This document shows positions 1 through 7,480 of a stretch of 64,000 nt of DNA, piece after piece. Both the position numbers and the translations under genes were made by a program. Location: NCBI RefSeq assembly GCF_000368065.1, contig NZ_KB851200.1, positions 1,729,204-1,793,203 of the forward strand, given 5' to 3'. The notes under the pieces are model-generated. The model saw only the letters and a list, made by a program, of their open reading frames with translations, did no database searches and was not told the origin of the DNA. Positions within the stretch are counted from its first letter, which is position 1. Every line of letters starts with the position of its first letter. This stretch comes from Acinetobacter seifertii. GTDB taxonomy: Bacteria; Pseudomonadota; Gammaproteobacteria; Pseudomonadales; Moraxellaceae.

Positions 1-249
1 GGTAAGCTCTGCGACCAGATCGGTTTCTAAACGCATAAACTTTTCGGCATATTTAAATAAGGTCATGCCTTTATGGGTCAGTTTAAACTGCCGCAAGCTT
101 CGGTCTAAAACCTTAAAACCTAATTCATTTTCAAGAGATGTGATTTTTTGAGAGACAGCAGGCTGCGTCGTTTGTAATTTAATTGCCGCCTTATTGAAGC
201 TATTTAACGTCACAACCCAATAAAATGCTTCAAGATTCTTTAAATTCAC
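1..249 (-). CDS. LysR-family transcriptional regulator, N-terminal part (runs off the window)
   Basis: The minus strand is open from a GTG at 249 to the window edge, giving 83 residues that begin MNLKNLEAFYWVV. This is the winged helix-turn-helix of LysR-type regulators: the recognition part reads TTQPAVSQKITSLENELG, followed by LFDR-like KVLDRS and the LTHKG wing. The effector-binding domain lies outside the window, so the target and ligand cannot be inferred. A GTG start is used; no ATG lies near the conserved N-terminus. The gene reads away from the sigma-factor operon ending at 340, and 250-339 is a short AT-rich gap. Confidence 0.85.
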   Translation of the reverse strand, partial: MNLKNLEAFYWVVTLNSFNKAAIKLQTTQPAVSQKITSLENELGFKVLDRSLRQFKLTHKGMTLFKYAEKFMRLETDLVAELT

Positions 250-339
250 GTTTCATCCTGTCTTAAAAATTCCTTTACTTTTATAGTATGTAAGCTTTTA
301 ACATGTTAAGGCCAGCAATAAATAAATTTTTAACTAAAG

Positions 340-519
340 TTAGTTATCCAAATTTTTAAATGCTTTGGAAAGCTGACTAATTGTTTTGATCTGCTTTGCA
401 TAACGGCGGCATGATCGGCATGCCAACAAATGCAGTTGTAAACTACTTTGCTCACGTAAAAAAAGTGGTCTATCTTGTTTTTCAGACAACAGTTGAGTGG
501 CTTGTCGACATGTCAACAT
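340..519 (-). CDS. small zinc-finger anti-sigma factor
   Basis: The product is 59 residues starting MLTCRQATQLLSEKQ, with an H-x3-C-x2-C core (LHLLACRSC) preceded by a Cys near residue 4. This is the zf-HC2 arrangement of ZAS anti-sigma factors. It lacks a membrane segment and a periplasmic sensor domain, so it is a minimal cytoplasmic inhibitor. The start at 519 is favoured over the upstream ATG at 543 because an AAGGAGG site lies 8 nt before it. It overlaps the stop of the ECF sigma gene by 7 bp, a typical sigma/anti-sigma coupling. The inferred role is to hold the neighbouring sigma factor inactive until metal or oxidative stress alters the zinc site. Confidence 0.75.
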   Translation of the reverse strand: MLTCRQATQLLSEKQDRPLFLREQSSLQLHLLACRSCRRYAKQIKTISQLSKAFKNLDN

Positions 520-1133
520 GAACAATCCTCCTTCAGTAACCATTTATTTTCTAAGCATTCCCGTAAACGGGTACGACTTCGATACATCAAGACATTAAAG
601 TTTGAAATAGATAACTCCAGCTTGCTACAAATTTCGTTAGAACTCAGCTCTACCACTTCTCTCATCATAAAAACCTGAGCATATTTGGCAGGCAAATGAT
701 CTAAACAGGCTTCAAAAATTATCCAAAAATCTGACTGTTCCATCATTTCTTCAGGGCTTTGCCATGCTTGAGGTGCTTCATATTTATGCCAGTGTCCTGA
801 AGCATCAAACAATTCATCAACACTGAGTTCGCTTTCCTCATCTTTAAATAATTCAGACATGGCAACCAAACGTGACTTTTGCCGAACCACATCAATAATT
901 TTATTTTTTAAAATAGCGAATACCCATGTTTTGAACGCAGCCCGCCCTTTAAATGAATCTAAGTTTTGAAAAGCACTGGTTAAAGCCTCTTGCACTACAT
1001 CTTCAGCTTGCGGAAGTGAGGATAACTGTAAAAAAGCAAATTTAATCATTTGCTGCCTTAAGTCTTGTAAAAAGGCTGGGTTATGCAGTTGATCCCCTAA
1101 GTCGTCATGACGTGATGCCGCGGCTGAAGTCAT
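513..1133 (-). CDS. ECF-type RNA polymerase sigma factor
   Basis: The protein is 206 residues. Region 2 spans about residues 25-95 and includes QAEDVVQEAL and FKTWVFAILKNKIID. Region 4 lies near the C-terminus, with LPAKYAQVFMMREV and a helix-turn-helix around SSNEICSKLELS. The linker is longer than usual and acidic. The start overlaps the stop of the DUF2063 gene by 4 bp (ATGA), so it is translated as part of the peptide-modification operon. Two divergent TGTAA-N16-CGWCTAA promoters at 3135-3214 resemble ECF promoters and are the likely targets, which would make the operon autoregulated. ECF sigma factors are known companions of DUF692/DUF2063 loci. Confidence 0.9.
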   Translation of the reverse strand: MTSAAASRHDDLGDQLHNPAFLQDLRQQMIKFAFLQLSSLPQAEDVVQEALTSAFQNLDSFKGRAAFKTWVFAILKNKIIDVVRQKSRLVAMSELFKDEESELSVDELFDASGHWHKYEAPQAWQSPEEMMEQSDFWIIFEACLDHLPAKYAQVFMMREVVELSSNEICSKLELSISNFNVLMYRSRTRLRECLENKWLLKEDCSC

Positions 1134-1891
1134 GCTTGTGCCTCTTTAAAATCATGGAGAGTTTGGATTAATTGTAGTCGAGATAAGAGGTTTTTGAGTT
1201 CTTGAATTTGCAGATAAATTTCAGACTCAGACAAGTTAGCGAGTACAGATTGAATAAGGGTGAAAATATCATGGTCAGTTAAGGTTATATTTTGCGTTAA
1301 CTGTTCAATCAACATAGCAAACAGTGGAGAGAGTTGTTCAATACATACTTTATCTTGTTCATCGCGCCAGACCATTACTGCGCCTGGTAAAAGTTCTACT
1401 TGTTCTGGAGTCATTAAAGTCGTCCACGTATAAACGGGATATTGATAAACCAATACCCATACTTTGGTGGTTAACTGCCAAGCATAATTTTCATGTAAAA
1501 CAACATCTTCAATTTCAACAGTGTCTAAATATAATTCTAGCCATTCAAACTGTAATAACTCAGCCAACCAAGGATACTCTTGTAATATCGGATGCTGTTG
1601 CTCTGTTAAATACTCTCTAAACTCTAAAGAGATATCATTGTATAAAGGTGAGCGGCTTTTAGCTTTTTGAAAAAACTCTAACAACAATTGTTGCCACTTT
1701 AACTCTGGCAACATGGCACGAGCTACTGGATAAACTAAGTCAATAAATGAACAAATATTATTAAAAAGTAAATCCCGATAAATTTGCATTCTTTGAGGAG
1801 GAAGTGCTTGAGGTAATTCCAAATCAGGATCACGAATCCAGTCACAAAACTGTTGCTGCATGGTTTGGAAGGATATTTGATTTCCCTTCAT
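1130..1891 (-). CDS. DUF2063 family partner protein of the MNIO enzyme (HvfC/BufC type)
   Basis: The product is 253 residues. The N-terminal half carries the family pattern: FCDWIRDPD near residues 15-23, then QIYRDLLFNNICSFIDLVYP, where a phenylalanine/tyrosine-rich helical bundle binds the partner. The C-terminal half is the leucine-rich beta/alpha part. Proteins of this family deliver the precursor peptide to a DUF692 iron oxygenase and are usually encoded next to it. Here the start sits inside the last 50 bp of the DUF692 gene, with an AGGAG site 7 nt upstream, so translation is coupled. The database name 'DNA-binding' for the first domain is misleading; a peptide-recognition role is better supported by context. 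Confidence 0.85.
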   Translation of the reverse strand: MKGNQISFQTMQQQFCDWIRDPDLELPQALPPQRMQIYRDLLFNNICSFIDLVYPVARAMLPELKWQQLLLEFFQKAKSRSPLYNDISLEFREYLTEQQHPILQEYPWLAELLQFEWLELYLDTVEIEDVVLHENYAWQLTTKVWVLVYQYPVYTWTTLMTPEQVELLPGAVMVWRDEQDKVCIEQLSPLFAMLIEQLTQNITLTDHDIFTLIQSVLANLSESEIYLQIQELKNLLSRLQLIQTLHDFKEAQA

Positions 1892-2705
1892 AGCCAGTCT
1901 CCTGTTGTTGAATGAGTTTGATTTTGGCGAGTTCCTCTTCTAATTCTTGCCATGATGGAATATTAAAATCGCGTTCCAATAATGTCGGTTTTATTCCGCA
2001 TACTTGATAGGTATATCTCAACAACTCCCAAACACGGTCACAAACTTCCGCCCCATGGGTATCAATTAACAAATTTTTCTGAACTTTTTCATGTCCAGCA
2101 ATATGTAAGTAACGAATTCGTTCCTTTGGCATGTTCTGAATAAATCCAAATGCATCGCTACCATGATTGGTACTGTTGACATAGACATTATTTACATCAA
2201 GAAGCAAATCACAGTCAGCATGTTGAATCACTTCACGAATAAATTCGGCTTCACTCATTTCGGCATTCGGCATGACGTAAGTAGAAACATTCTCTATGAC
2301 TAATCTTTTCCCTAAAATATCCTGTACACGCAAAATGCGTTCAGCCACATATTTAACAGCGGCTTCCGTCATCGGTATTGGCAACAAATCATATAAATAG
2401 CCGCCATCATTTGTATAACTTAAATGTTCAGAATAAATTGGTACTCCGTATTGTTCTAAAAAACTTTTTACTTTACCTATAAATTCGAGATTAAGTGGAT
2501 GCGGCCCCCCAATAGATAATGACAAGCCGTGACAAATTAACGGTGCTTTTTCTGCACACTGTGCAAGTAATTTTGCATGTCGACCACCAAAACCTAGCCA
2601 ATTTTCTGGGGCAACCTCAATAAAGTCGGGATATGTTTTTGCCGTTAGAAATGCATCTATAAAGTCACGTCTTAAACCAAGCCCTACACCATTCAACTGC
2701 ATCAT
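1842..2705 (-). CDS. DUF692 multinuclear non-heme iron enzyme (MNIO; HvfB/BufB type)
   Basis: The product is 287 residues with a TIM-barrel fold. Metal-binding and signature segments are visible: GVGLGLRRDF at the start, ENWLGFGG, HGLSLSIGG, EHLSY, IENVSTY, LLLDVNNVYVNSTNHG, HIAGH and DTHGAEV. These His, Glu and Asp residues are the iron ligands of the MNIO family, which uses O2 to convert peptide cysteines to oxazolone/thioamide or thiooxazole. The start at 2705 is preferred over the longer reading from 2738 because AAGGAG lies 8 nt before this ATG. It is the second gene of the operon, directly after the Cys-repeat peptide that should be its substrate. Confidence 0.92.
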   Translation of the reverse strand: MMQLNGVGLGLRRDFIDAFLTAKTYPDFIEVAPENWLGFGGRHAKLLAQCAEKAPLICHGLSLSIGGPHPLNLEFIGKVKSFLEQYGVPIYSEHLSYTNDGGYLYDLLPIPMTEAAVKYVAERILRVQDILGKRLVIENVSTYVMPNAEMSEAEFIREVIQHADCDLLLDVNNVYVNSTNHGSDAFGFIQNMPKERIRYLHIAGHEKVQKNLLIDTHGAEVCDRVWELLRYTYQVCGIKPTLLERDFNIPSWQELEEELAKIKLIQQQETGYEGKSNILPNHAATVL

Positions 2706-2774
2706 GGTGACTTCTCCTTTTGGAAATGATGCCGACACTTAATAGAAGGCCGACATCATCCTTGATCAGATGGT

Positions 2775-3083
2775 TTACTTAGCGCCACACTTGCCATCAG
2801 CAACTTTTTTATCTGCACCGCACTTACCGTCCGCTGCTTTTTTAGTTGCACCACATTTACCATCTGCTGCTTTTTTAGCTGCTCCACATTTTGCTTCCGC
2901 AGATTTTTCATGTTTTTTCATTTTGTTAGCTCCGCATTTCGCTTCACCACATTTACCATCAGCTGCTTTAGTTGCATGTACTTCAGTTGTTGTATTGGTT
3001 GCTGCTACAGCCATTTGCGTAGCACCTGCAACTGAAAGTGCTAATAATGCTGCCACTGAAGTCATTGAGTTGAGTTTGTTCAT
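2775..3083 (-). CDS. secreted Cys-repeat RiPP precursor (bufferin/oxazolin-like)
   Basis: The product is 102 residues. A signal peptide covers about residues 1-28 (hydrophobic AALLALSVAGA, cleavage near AVAA). The mature part is Lys/Ala/Gly-rich and has six cysteines at 45, 50, 66, 77, 88 and 99, all in KCG motifs. Four are DGKCG and two are EAKCG. This closely resembles the EGKCG repeats of the Haemophilus HvfA oxazolin precursor and the Cys-rich bufferins, whose modified cysteines bind copper. A good AAGGA site precedes the ATG. It is first in the operon, behind an ECF-type promoter, as expected for the most abundant product. The modification and the metal bound here are inferred. Confidence 0.88.
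   Translation of the reverse strand: MNKLNSMTSVAALLALSVAGATQMAVAATNTTTEVHATKAADGKCGEAKCGANKMKKHEKSAEAKCGAAKKAADGKCGATKKAADGKCGADKKVADGKCGAK
2778..2876 (-). repeat. three 33-bp tandem repeats encoding the DGKCG core units
   Basis: Residues 70-102 of the precursor are three 11-residue units (KKAADGKCGAT, KKAADGKCGAD, KKVADGKCGAK), encoded by consecutive near-identical 33-bp blocks. Unit number could change by slippage, altering the number of metal-binding sites. The earlier Cys units at residues 42-67 are less regular. Confidence 0.85.
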
Positions 3084-3134
3084 TTTCGTATTCCTTTAAT
3101 GCTAATTTCTCGGTTTGTACACATGTACATAAAG

Positions 3135-3163
3135 TTAGACGGATCAAATCCTTTTTTATTACA
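3135..3163 (-). promoter_or_regulatory. ECF-sigma promoter of the RiPP operon
   Basis: On the minus strand TGTAAT (3163-3158) is followed after exactly 16 nt by CGTCTAA (3141-3135). TGTAA with CGTC is a recognised ECF promoter type. It lies 52 nt upstream of the precursor ATG. The same architecture occurs on the plus strand at 3186-3214, which makes chance unlikely. Assignment to the sigma factor of this operon is inferred. Confidence 0.7.
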
Positions 3164-3185
3164 CCGTAAATAAAAAAATTTTTTA

Positions 3186-3214
3186 TGTAAGAAATACAGT
3201 TTCCATCCGACTAA
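3186..3214 (+). promoter_or_regulatory. ECF-sigma promoter of doxX
   Basis: TGTAAG (3186-3191) and CGACTAA (3208-3214) are separated by 16 nt, matching the divergent promoter of the RiPP operon except for one base in each box. It is 33 nt from the doxX start. The pair suggests that one sigma factor drives both directions. Confidence 0.65.
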
Positions 3215-3247
3215 TTATTATTCAATCGCATTGGATGTGAAATTATC

Positions 3248-3850
3248 ATGAAGAACTTTATTTATGGCTTATCTCAATATTATCAAAATCTCGGTAAGTC
3301 TTTACAACATATTGATGGCATTGCAGCACTTGCTCTTCGATTGTACCTCGTCCCTATATTTTGGATGGCGGGTACAAATAAATTGATGCACTTCAATGAC
3401 ATTGTAGAATGGTTTGGCAGTTCAGATGGAGGATTGGGACTTCCTTTCCCCTATTTAATGGCTGTGCTTGCAACGTCAACTGAACTGGCAGGTGCAATAC
3501 TCTTAACACTGGGTTTGTTTACCCGTTTAATTAGTATTCCACTTATTATTACGATGTTGGTTGCAATATTTACTGTACACCTCCCAAATGGATGGCAAGC
3601 AATTGCAGACCCGCATGCTCCCTTCGCGAACATGCAAGTATTGGCTTCCGCTGAAAAGTTAGATAAAGCTCGAGAAATTTTACAGAACTATGGCAACTAT
3701 GACTGGCTTACATCGAGCGGCTCGTTTGTTATTTTAAATAACGGAATTGAATTTGCCGCGACCTATATGATTATGCTACTTGCCCTGCTTGTACTTGGCG
3801 GCGGCCGTTATTTCAGTTTAGATTATTGGATTAAAAATAAACTACGCTAA
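3248..3850 (+). CDS. DoxX family membrane protein
   Basis: The protein is 200 residues with four predicted membrane segments: around LALRLYLVPIFWMAG, the AVLATSTELAGAILLTLGLF stretch, LISIPLIITMLVAIF and the C-terminal MIMLLALLVLGGG. The RLYLVPIF and E-L-A-G pattern in helix 2 is typical of DoxX/DUF4260-like oxidoreductase-associated proteins. A loop of about 45 residues between helices 3 and 4 is longer than in many homologs. DoxX genes commonly accompany DUF692/DUF2063 loci and are proposed to assist redox handling in the membrane. It reads divergently from the RiPP operon and shares its promoter type. Its stop overlaps the end of the convergent SDR gene by 4 bp. Confidence 0.85.
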   Translation: MKNFIYGLSQYYQNLGKSLQHIDGIAALALRLYLVPIFWMAGTNKLMHFNDIVEWFGSSDGGLGLPFPYLMAVLATSTELAGAILLTLGLFTRLISIPLIITMLVAIFTVHLPNGWQAIADPHAPFANMQVLASAEKLDKAREILQNYGNYDWLTSSGSFVILNNGIEFAATYMIMLLALLVLGGGRYFSLDYWIKNKLR

Positions 3851-4644
3851 TCGATTATTGCACCAGCAGTCATGTTTACAACCGTTGCGGTCATTGAATT
3901 CGCATGTTCCGAGGCAAGAAAAGCAACGGTTTCTGCAACTTGTGAAAGTGTCGGTAGTCGTTTTAGCATGGTGCTCTGAGCAGCACCTTCAAGCCATTGC
4001 CCTATGCTGAGCCCCATGGCCTGTGCTTTAGACTCAAACAATTCGCGTGTATAAGAGCCCGCTTGAACAGCATCAATAATTGCATGTGAGCGTACACCGA
4101 GTACCCGTATATTCTTAGGGCCTAGCTCACTGGCAAGCGCTTTAATAAATGCCTCAATACCAGCACAGCCCACAATATGTCCTAAATGTCCTGGTATCGC
4201 CATTCGTGCTGAAGGTGCCACAATTGAAATGATGGTTCCATCGCGCTTACCGCCCATATAAGGAACCGCAGCTTTAGAGATATTAAACTGCGCCGTTAGA
4301 AATGGATTTATTCCCCCTACAAACTCATCAAGGTTTAATTCTAAAATTTCTTTGCCTTGATTATGAATAAAACTGGTCGCATTGATGACGATATCTAAAC
4401 CACTCGTCGCTTGAGCAATTTGAGCAACTGCCACACTGGTTACTTGACTATCTAACACATCGACATTGACGGTATGTACCGCGCCTTCGTATTTTTGCAG
4501 TTGTATCGCAATGTTTTGCAGTTTATTTAAATCCCTTGCACATAAATAAACATGTGCTCCTTCACGAAGAAAAACCTGCGCAATCGCAGTGCCAATTGCG
4601 CCGCTGCCTCCAAAAATTACTGCTACTTTTCCCTTGAGCAACAT
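3847..4644 (-). CDS. SDR-fold protein with an atypical active site
   Basis: The product is 265 residues with a Rossmann fold. The nucleotide loop near residues 13-19 reads GGSGAIG in place of TGxxxGIG, with VDVLD at the adenine-binding position and NATS in place of NNAG. In the catalytic segment the usual Y-x3-K is replaced: LGHIVGCAGIEAF aligns His with the Tyr and Cys with the Lys, and the catalytic Ser is not evident in IISIVAPSA. NAD(P) binding is therefore likely, but classical dehydrogenase chemistry is doubtful. The gene converges on doxX with a 4-bp overlap and stands alone on the minus strand. No substrate can be named. Confidence 0.8.
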   Translation of the reverse strand: MLLKGKVAVIFGGSGAIGTAIAQVFLREGAHVYLCARDLNKLQNIAIQLQKYEGAVHTVNVDVLDSQVTSVAVAQIAQATSGLDIVINATSFIHNQGKEILELNLDEFVGGINPFLTAQFNISKAAVPYMGGKRDGTIISIVAPSARMAIPGHLGHIVGCAGIEAFIKALASELGPKNIRVLGVRSHAIIDAVQAGSYTRELFESKAQAMGLSIGQWLEGAAQSTMLKRLPTLSQVAETVAFLASEHANSMTATVVNMTAGAIID

Positions 4645-4735
4645 ACGGCATCCTCTTGTTATTGTGCGCCATGCTTAGGTTATGACACACAATCAAAAGT
4701 GATGCAATTTTATACAGTTTAAAGTTTGTATGAGC

Positions 4736-5005
4736 TTATGGCAGATGAACAAAAATAACGTCTAAGTCTTGTTTTGGTACAAACTTGGTTTTGGTCATTT
4801 GAAACTGAGTCGGACTAATTTTGTTAACTTTGCCATCCCAACAAAATGACACTAGTTCGCCTTTATCACGTTCAATAGTTAACTTAAAGTTTTCAATTGG
4901 CTTTGCCCAGTTAGCACCTGTCGTCAAAATATAACCTAAAGCACTAAACGGCGAATGTTCTGCCTGAGCTTTTTTAAGGCCCTGCTTAAATTGTTTATCC
5001 CTTTT
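4736..5005 (-). pseudogene. C-terminal remnant of a DUF4424-like gene
   Basis: The minus strand is open from an in-frame stop at 5006-5008 down to 4736. It encodes a tail containing ALGYILTTGANWAKPI, ERDKGELVSFCWDGK, KISPTQF and DLDVIF. This pattern resembles the end of DUF4424 secreted proteins, but only about 90 codons remain, there is no plausible start codon or ribosome site, and the 5' end overlaps the oppositely oriented gene at 4955. A truncated pseudogene is the simplest reading. The family assignment is from memory of the pattern. Confidence 0.5.
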
Positions 5006-6022
5006 TTAAAGCATCCACCTTTAAGTTTTCAGGTTCATTCGCCTAGCGATTTTTTACCTTATTTTTATACAGAGTTTGATTTATTAACGACTCTAGATAC
5101 AGACCTTCTTAAAAAAATTAAAGCCGTACCAGGCTATCAAATCTGGGGAAAACTCCTTCATTTTAAAACATGTTTTATCGGTACTACTGTTACAGAATAC
5201 AGTTTATTACCTGATCAGCTTTCACTGGACTCAATTACAGACTTTTTAAAAAATAATGATCAAAACATTAAGTTAGGTATTATTAAAGATCTTCCGTTAG
5301 ATTCACCTTTACTCAGCGAACTTGAAAATAATTACAGTCACAATTTTATTCAAGAAGCAGAAAAAAAAGGTTTTCTATCTGTAGAGGGACAAGCTTTAGC
5401 TTATGTCCCTATCGATTTTTCAAGCCGTGAAGAATATCTCTCTAGATTATCTAGGCCACGCCGTAAAAACTTTAAACGCAAACTCAAAAGTTTAAATGAA
5501 TTAAACATTGAACAATTGTCTACGGGGGATGAACGCTTTAATGATCCTGAGTTTAGAACATATTTATATGAACTCTATCTGGCCGTTTATCACCAAAGCG
5601 AAATACATTTTGACCTACTCAGCCCTGAGTTTTTTTCAGAAATTCTTCAAGATGTCCACAGTGGCGGTAAAGTCTTTTTATATTGGGCAGATACAACACT
5701 AGTCGGTTATAACATTTGTTATGAATATAAAAACAATTTGGTTGATAAATATATTGGGCTCAATTACCCGCTCGCAAAAGAATACAATTTATATTTTATT
5801 AGTTGGTTCGTAAATTTAGATTATGCATTAGCTAACAACCTTAAGTACTACATTGCAGGATGGACAGACCCTGAAGTCAAAGCTCAACTCGGGGCTAAAT
5901 TTACATTTACCCGTCATCTGGTATGGATACATTCCCCTGCCTTACGTTTTGTTTTAAAAAAATTACGTCCTTTATTTGAAGCAGATCATCAGTGGCATGT
6001 TAAACAGGAAACACGATCATGA
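4955..6022 (+). CDS. FemAB/GNAT-like acyltransferase-fold protein
   Basis: The longest reading gives 355 residues. The central and C-terminal part has a GNAT-like core: SRPRRKNFKRKLKSL (a basic helix as in GNAT_2/FemAB-like proteins), then GGKVFLYWADTTLVGYNICYEYKN, DKYIGLNYPLAKEYNLYF and YYIAGWTDPEVKAQLGAKF. These match the 'cut-and-paste' FemAB-like peptidoglycan or small-molecule acyltransferases. The start is uncertain: ATG 4955 has no clear ribosome site and overlaps a remnant on the other strand, so translation could begin later (for example TTG near 4991). The stop overlaps the start of the arginase-fold gene by 4 bp, indicating a two-gene operon and a shared pathway. Confidence 0.7.
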   Translation: MFCLSFFKALLKLFIPFLKHPPLSFQVHSPSDFLPYFYTEFDLLTTLDTDLLKKIKAVPGYQIWGKLLHFKTCFIGTTVTEYSLLPDQLSLDSITDFLKNNDQNIKLGIIKDLPLDSPLLSELENNYSHNFIQEAEKKGFLSVEGQALAYVPIDFSSREEYLSRLSRPRRKNFKRKLKSLNELNIEQLSTGDERFNDPEFRTYLYELYLAVYHQSEIHFDLLSPEFFSEILQDVHSGGKVFLYWADTTLVGYNICYEYKNNLVDKYIGLNYPLAKEYNLYFISWFVNLDYALANNLKYYIAGWTDPEVKAQLGAKFTFTRHLVWIHSPALRFVLKKLRPLFEADHQWHVKQETRS

Positions 6023-6909
6023 GTTCAGTAAATAACAGAACACCTATCGTTTTAAACTTTGATGATTCTGCTGGTGATCCTGATGATGCTGTACGTGTTG
6101 ATCTCACCTCATGGCAAGAAGTCATTCGCTTTGGTTGTAAATTAAAAGAGTTCGACGAGTTACGTACACACCTAAACCAACATTTACCTTCAAAACTAGG
6201 TTGTGTTCTTTTAGGTAGTGGTGATTATCACCATGTTACCCAGCTTTTACTGGAAAGATTGCCATCTGCTGAGCCAATTCATCTGATTGTCTGTGATAAC
6301 CACCCTGACAATATGCGTTACCCTTTTGGTATTCACTGTGGCTCATGGGTGTATTGGGCAAGTAAGCTTCCACAAGTTGCCAGAATAGATGTACTTGGAA
6401 TTAGCTCAAGTGATATTGGATGGCTACATGCTGTAGAAAACCATTGGTCACCGCTATATAAAGGAAAGCTGCACTACTGGAGTATTCAGCAAAATGCTTC
6501 ATGGGTACGTTTTACAGGCAAAAAGAATGCATGGCAAAACTTCGATCATCCAGATGAGTTACTAACTGCATTTCTCACAGAAATAAAAGCATCGAACTTA
6601 CCTGTTTATTTATCGATTGATAAGGACGTACTTTCAAGCGAAGTCGTCATGACAAACTGGGATCAAGGTAAGTTTCTTGAGAAGCACTTGCAGAGCTTAA
6701 TTGAAACGTGTAAGGGTCGATTAGTAGCAGCGGATATTACTGGCGATGTTTCGGCCTATCATTATAAAAATTACTTTAAACGGTTTCTAGCAGCTTCGGA
6801 TGGACAACAAGAACCAACTGCCGAGGAACTCTCAAATTGGCAATTAGAACAGAAAGCACTAAACTTACGGTTAATTCATGCCATAGATTCAGCTTGGTCA
6901 AATCAATAA
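6019..6909 (+). CDS. arginase/ureohydrolase-fold protein
   Basis: The product is 296 residues. Ureohydrolase-like metal motifs appear in order: GSGDYHH (near residue 66), VCDNHPDN (near 90; the DxHxD-type site) and YLSIDKDVL (near 203; the SxDxDxxDP-type site), followed by AADITGD. Spacing and residues are consistent with a dimetal site, but GGDHS and the exact DP end are modified, so the substrate is probably not arginine or agmatine. It overlaps the upstream FemAB/GNAT-like gene by 4 bp; the pair may modify and then hydrolyse an amide or guanidino compound. That link is inference. A bidirectional terminator follows. Confidence 0.75.
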   Translation: MSSVNNRTPIVLNFDDSAGDPDDAVRVDLTSWQEVIRFGCKLKEFDELRTHLNQHLPSKLGCVLLGSGDYHHVTQLLLERLPSAEPIHLIVCDNHPDNMRYPFGIHCGSWVYWASKLPQVARIDVLGISSSDIGWLHAVENHWSPLYKGKLHYWSIQQNASWVRFTGKKNAWQNFDHPDELLTAFLTEIKASNLPVYLSIDKDVLSSEVVMTNWDQGKFLEKHLQSLIETCKGRLVAADITGDVSAYHYKNYFKRFLAASDGQQEPTAEELSNWQLEQKALNLRLIHAIDSAWSNQ

Positions 6910-6910
6910 G

Positions 6911-6940
6911 AAAAAACCCACAATCTGTGGGTTTTCTTTT
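6911..6940. terminator. bidirectional intrinsic terminator
   Basis: ACCCACA-ATC-TGTGGGT forms a 7-bp stem with an A-run before it and a T-run after it. It serves both the plus-strand arginase-fold gene ending at 6909 and the minus-strand gene ending at 6943. Confidence 0.8.
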
Positions 6941-6942
6941 AA

Positions 6943-7260
6943 TTACTTCACTGCGTTTACGCCAACAATAAACTGGCTACAATTCGAGCCTTCAGAAGCA
7001 TTGCCTAACTGCTTTTCAGAAAACTTAAATTTTGATGCTACAGAAGCATAATCTTTCTTAAGGTTTTGACCTGTAAGCTCACCTAACTCTTTTACTTGTT
7101 CAGGCTTTAAAATCTCGTGTTCAACTGCCTGATTGACCATTACACATGCTGTGGTCATAGCATCATAACGTGCAGCAGTTTTAGAATAACCTAAAGCACC
7201 TACTACACCACCAACAATTAAACCGACTACTACAGCCAAAGTTACATGCATTTTATTCAT
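6943..7260 (-). CDS. small N-terminally anchored protein of unknown function
   Basis: The product is 105 residues. One hydrophobic segment at residues 5-24 (VTLAVVVGLIVGGVVGALGY) is rich in small residues and could be a signal anchor. The rest is soluble, with two cysteines (in ACVMVNQ and NCSQF) that could pair in the periplasm. No family was recognised. The ATG at 7260 is followed directly by the charged MNKMH, fitting an anchor start. It is convergent with the arginase-fold gene and monocistronic. Downstream sequence up to 7480 on the other side is AT-rich with no gene visible. Confidence 0.7.
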   Translation of the reverse strand: MNKMHVTLAVVVGLIVGGVVGALGYSKTAARYDAMTTACVMVNQAVEHEILKPEQVKELGELTGQNLKKDYASVASKFKFSEKQLGNASEGSNCSQFIVGVNAVK

Positions 7261-7480
7261 TTTAAATACCTAAAAATCAAACTAAAAACGAGCACTTTAA
7301 GAGTTTGTGCTCAAGTAGAATTAAGATAACTTCTTTTATTTGATACTAAAAGTTAGATTCTGTCAGATTTATTGATAGTTGAGGTATCTGTTAAGTTTCA
7401 AAAAACTTGTTATGATTGCTTTGAGCTAACTTCAATACAATACTTATATAAAAATAAAACTTAAAATCTTGGAATAACCT

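Noticed and set aside
2770..3099. Plus-strand ORF of repeated APHLPSA units opposite the RiPP precursor
   Set aside because: It is the antisense of the precursor repeats; the minus-strand gene has a signal peptide, ribosome site and operon context.
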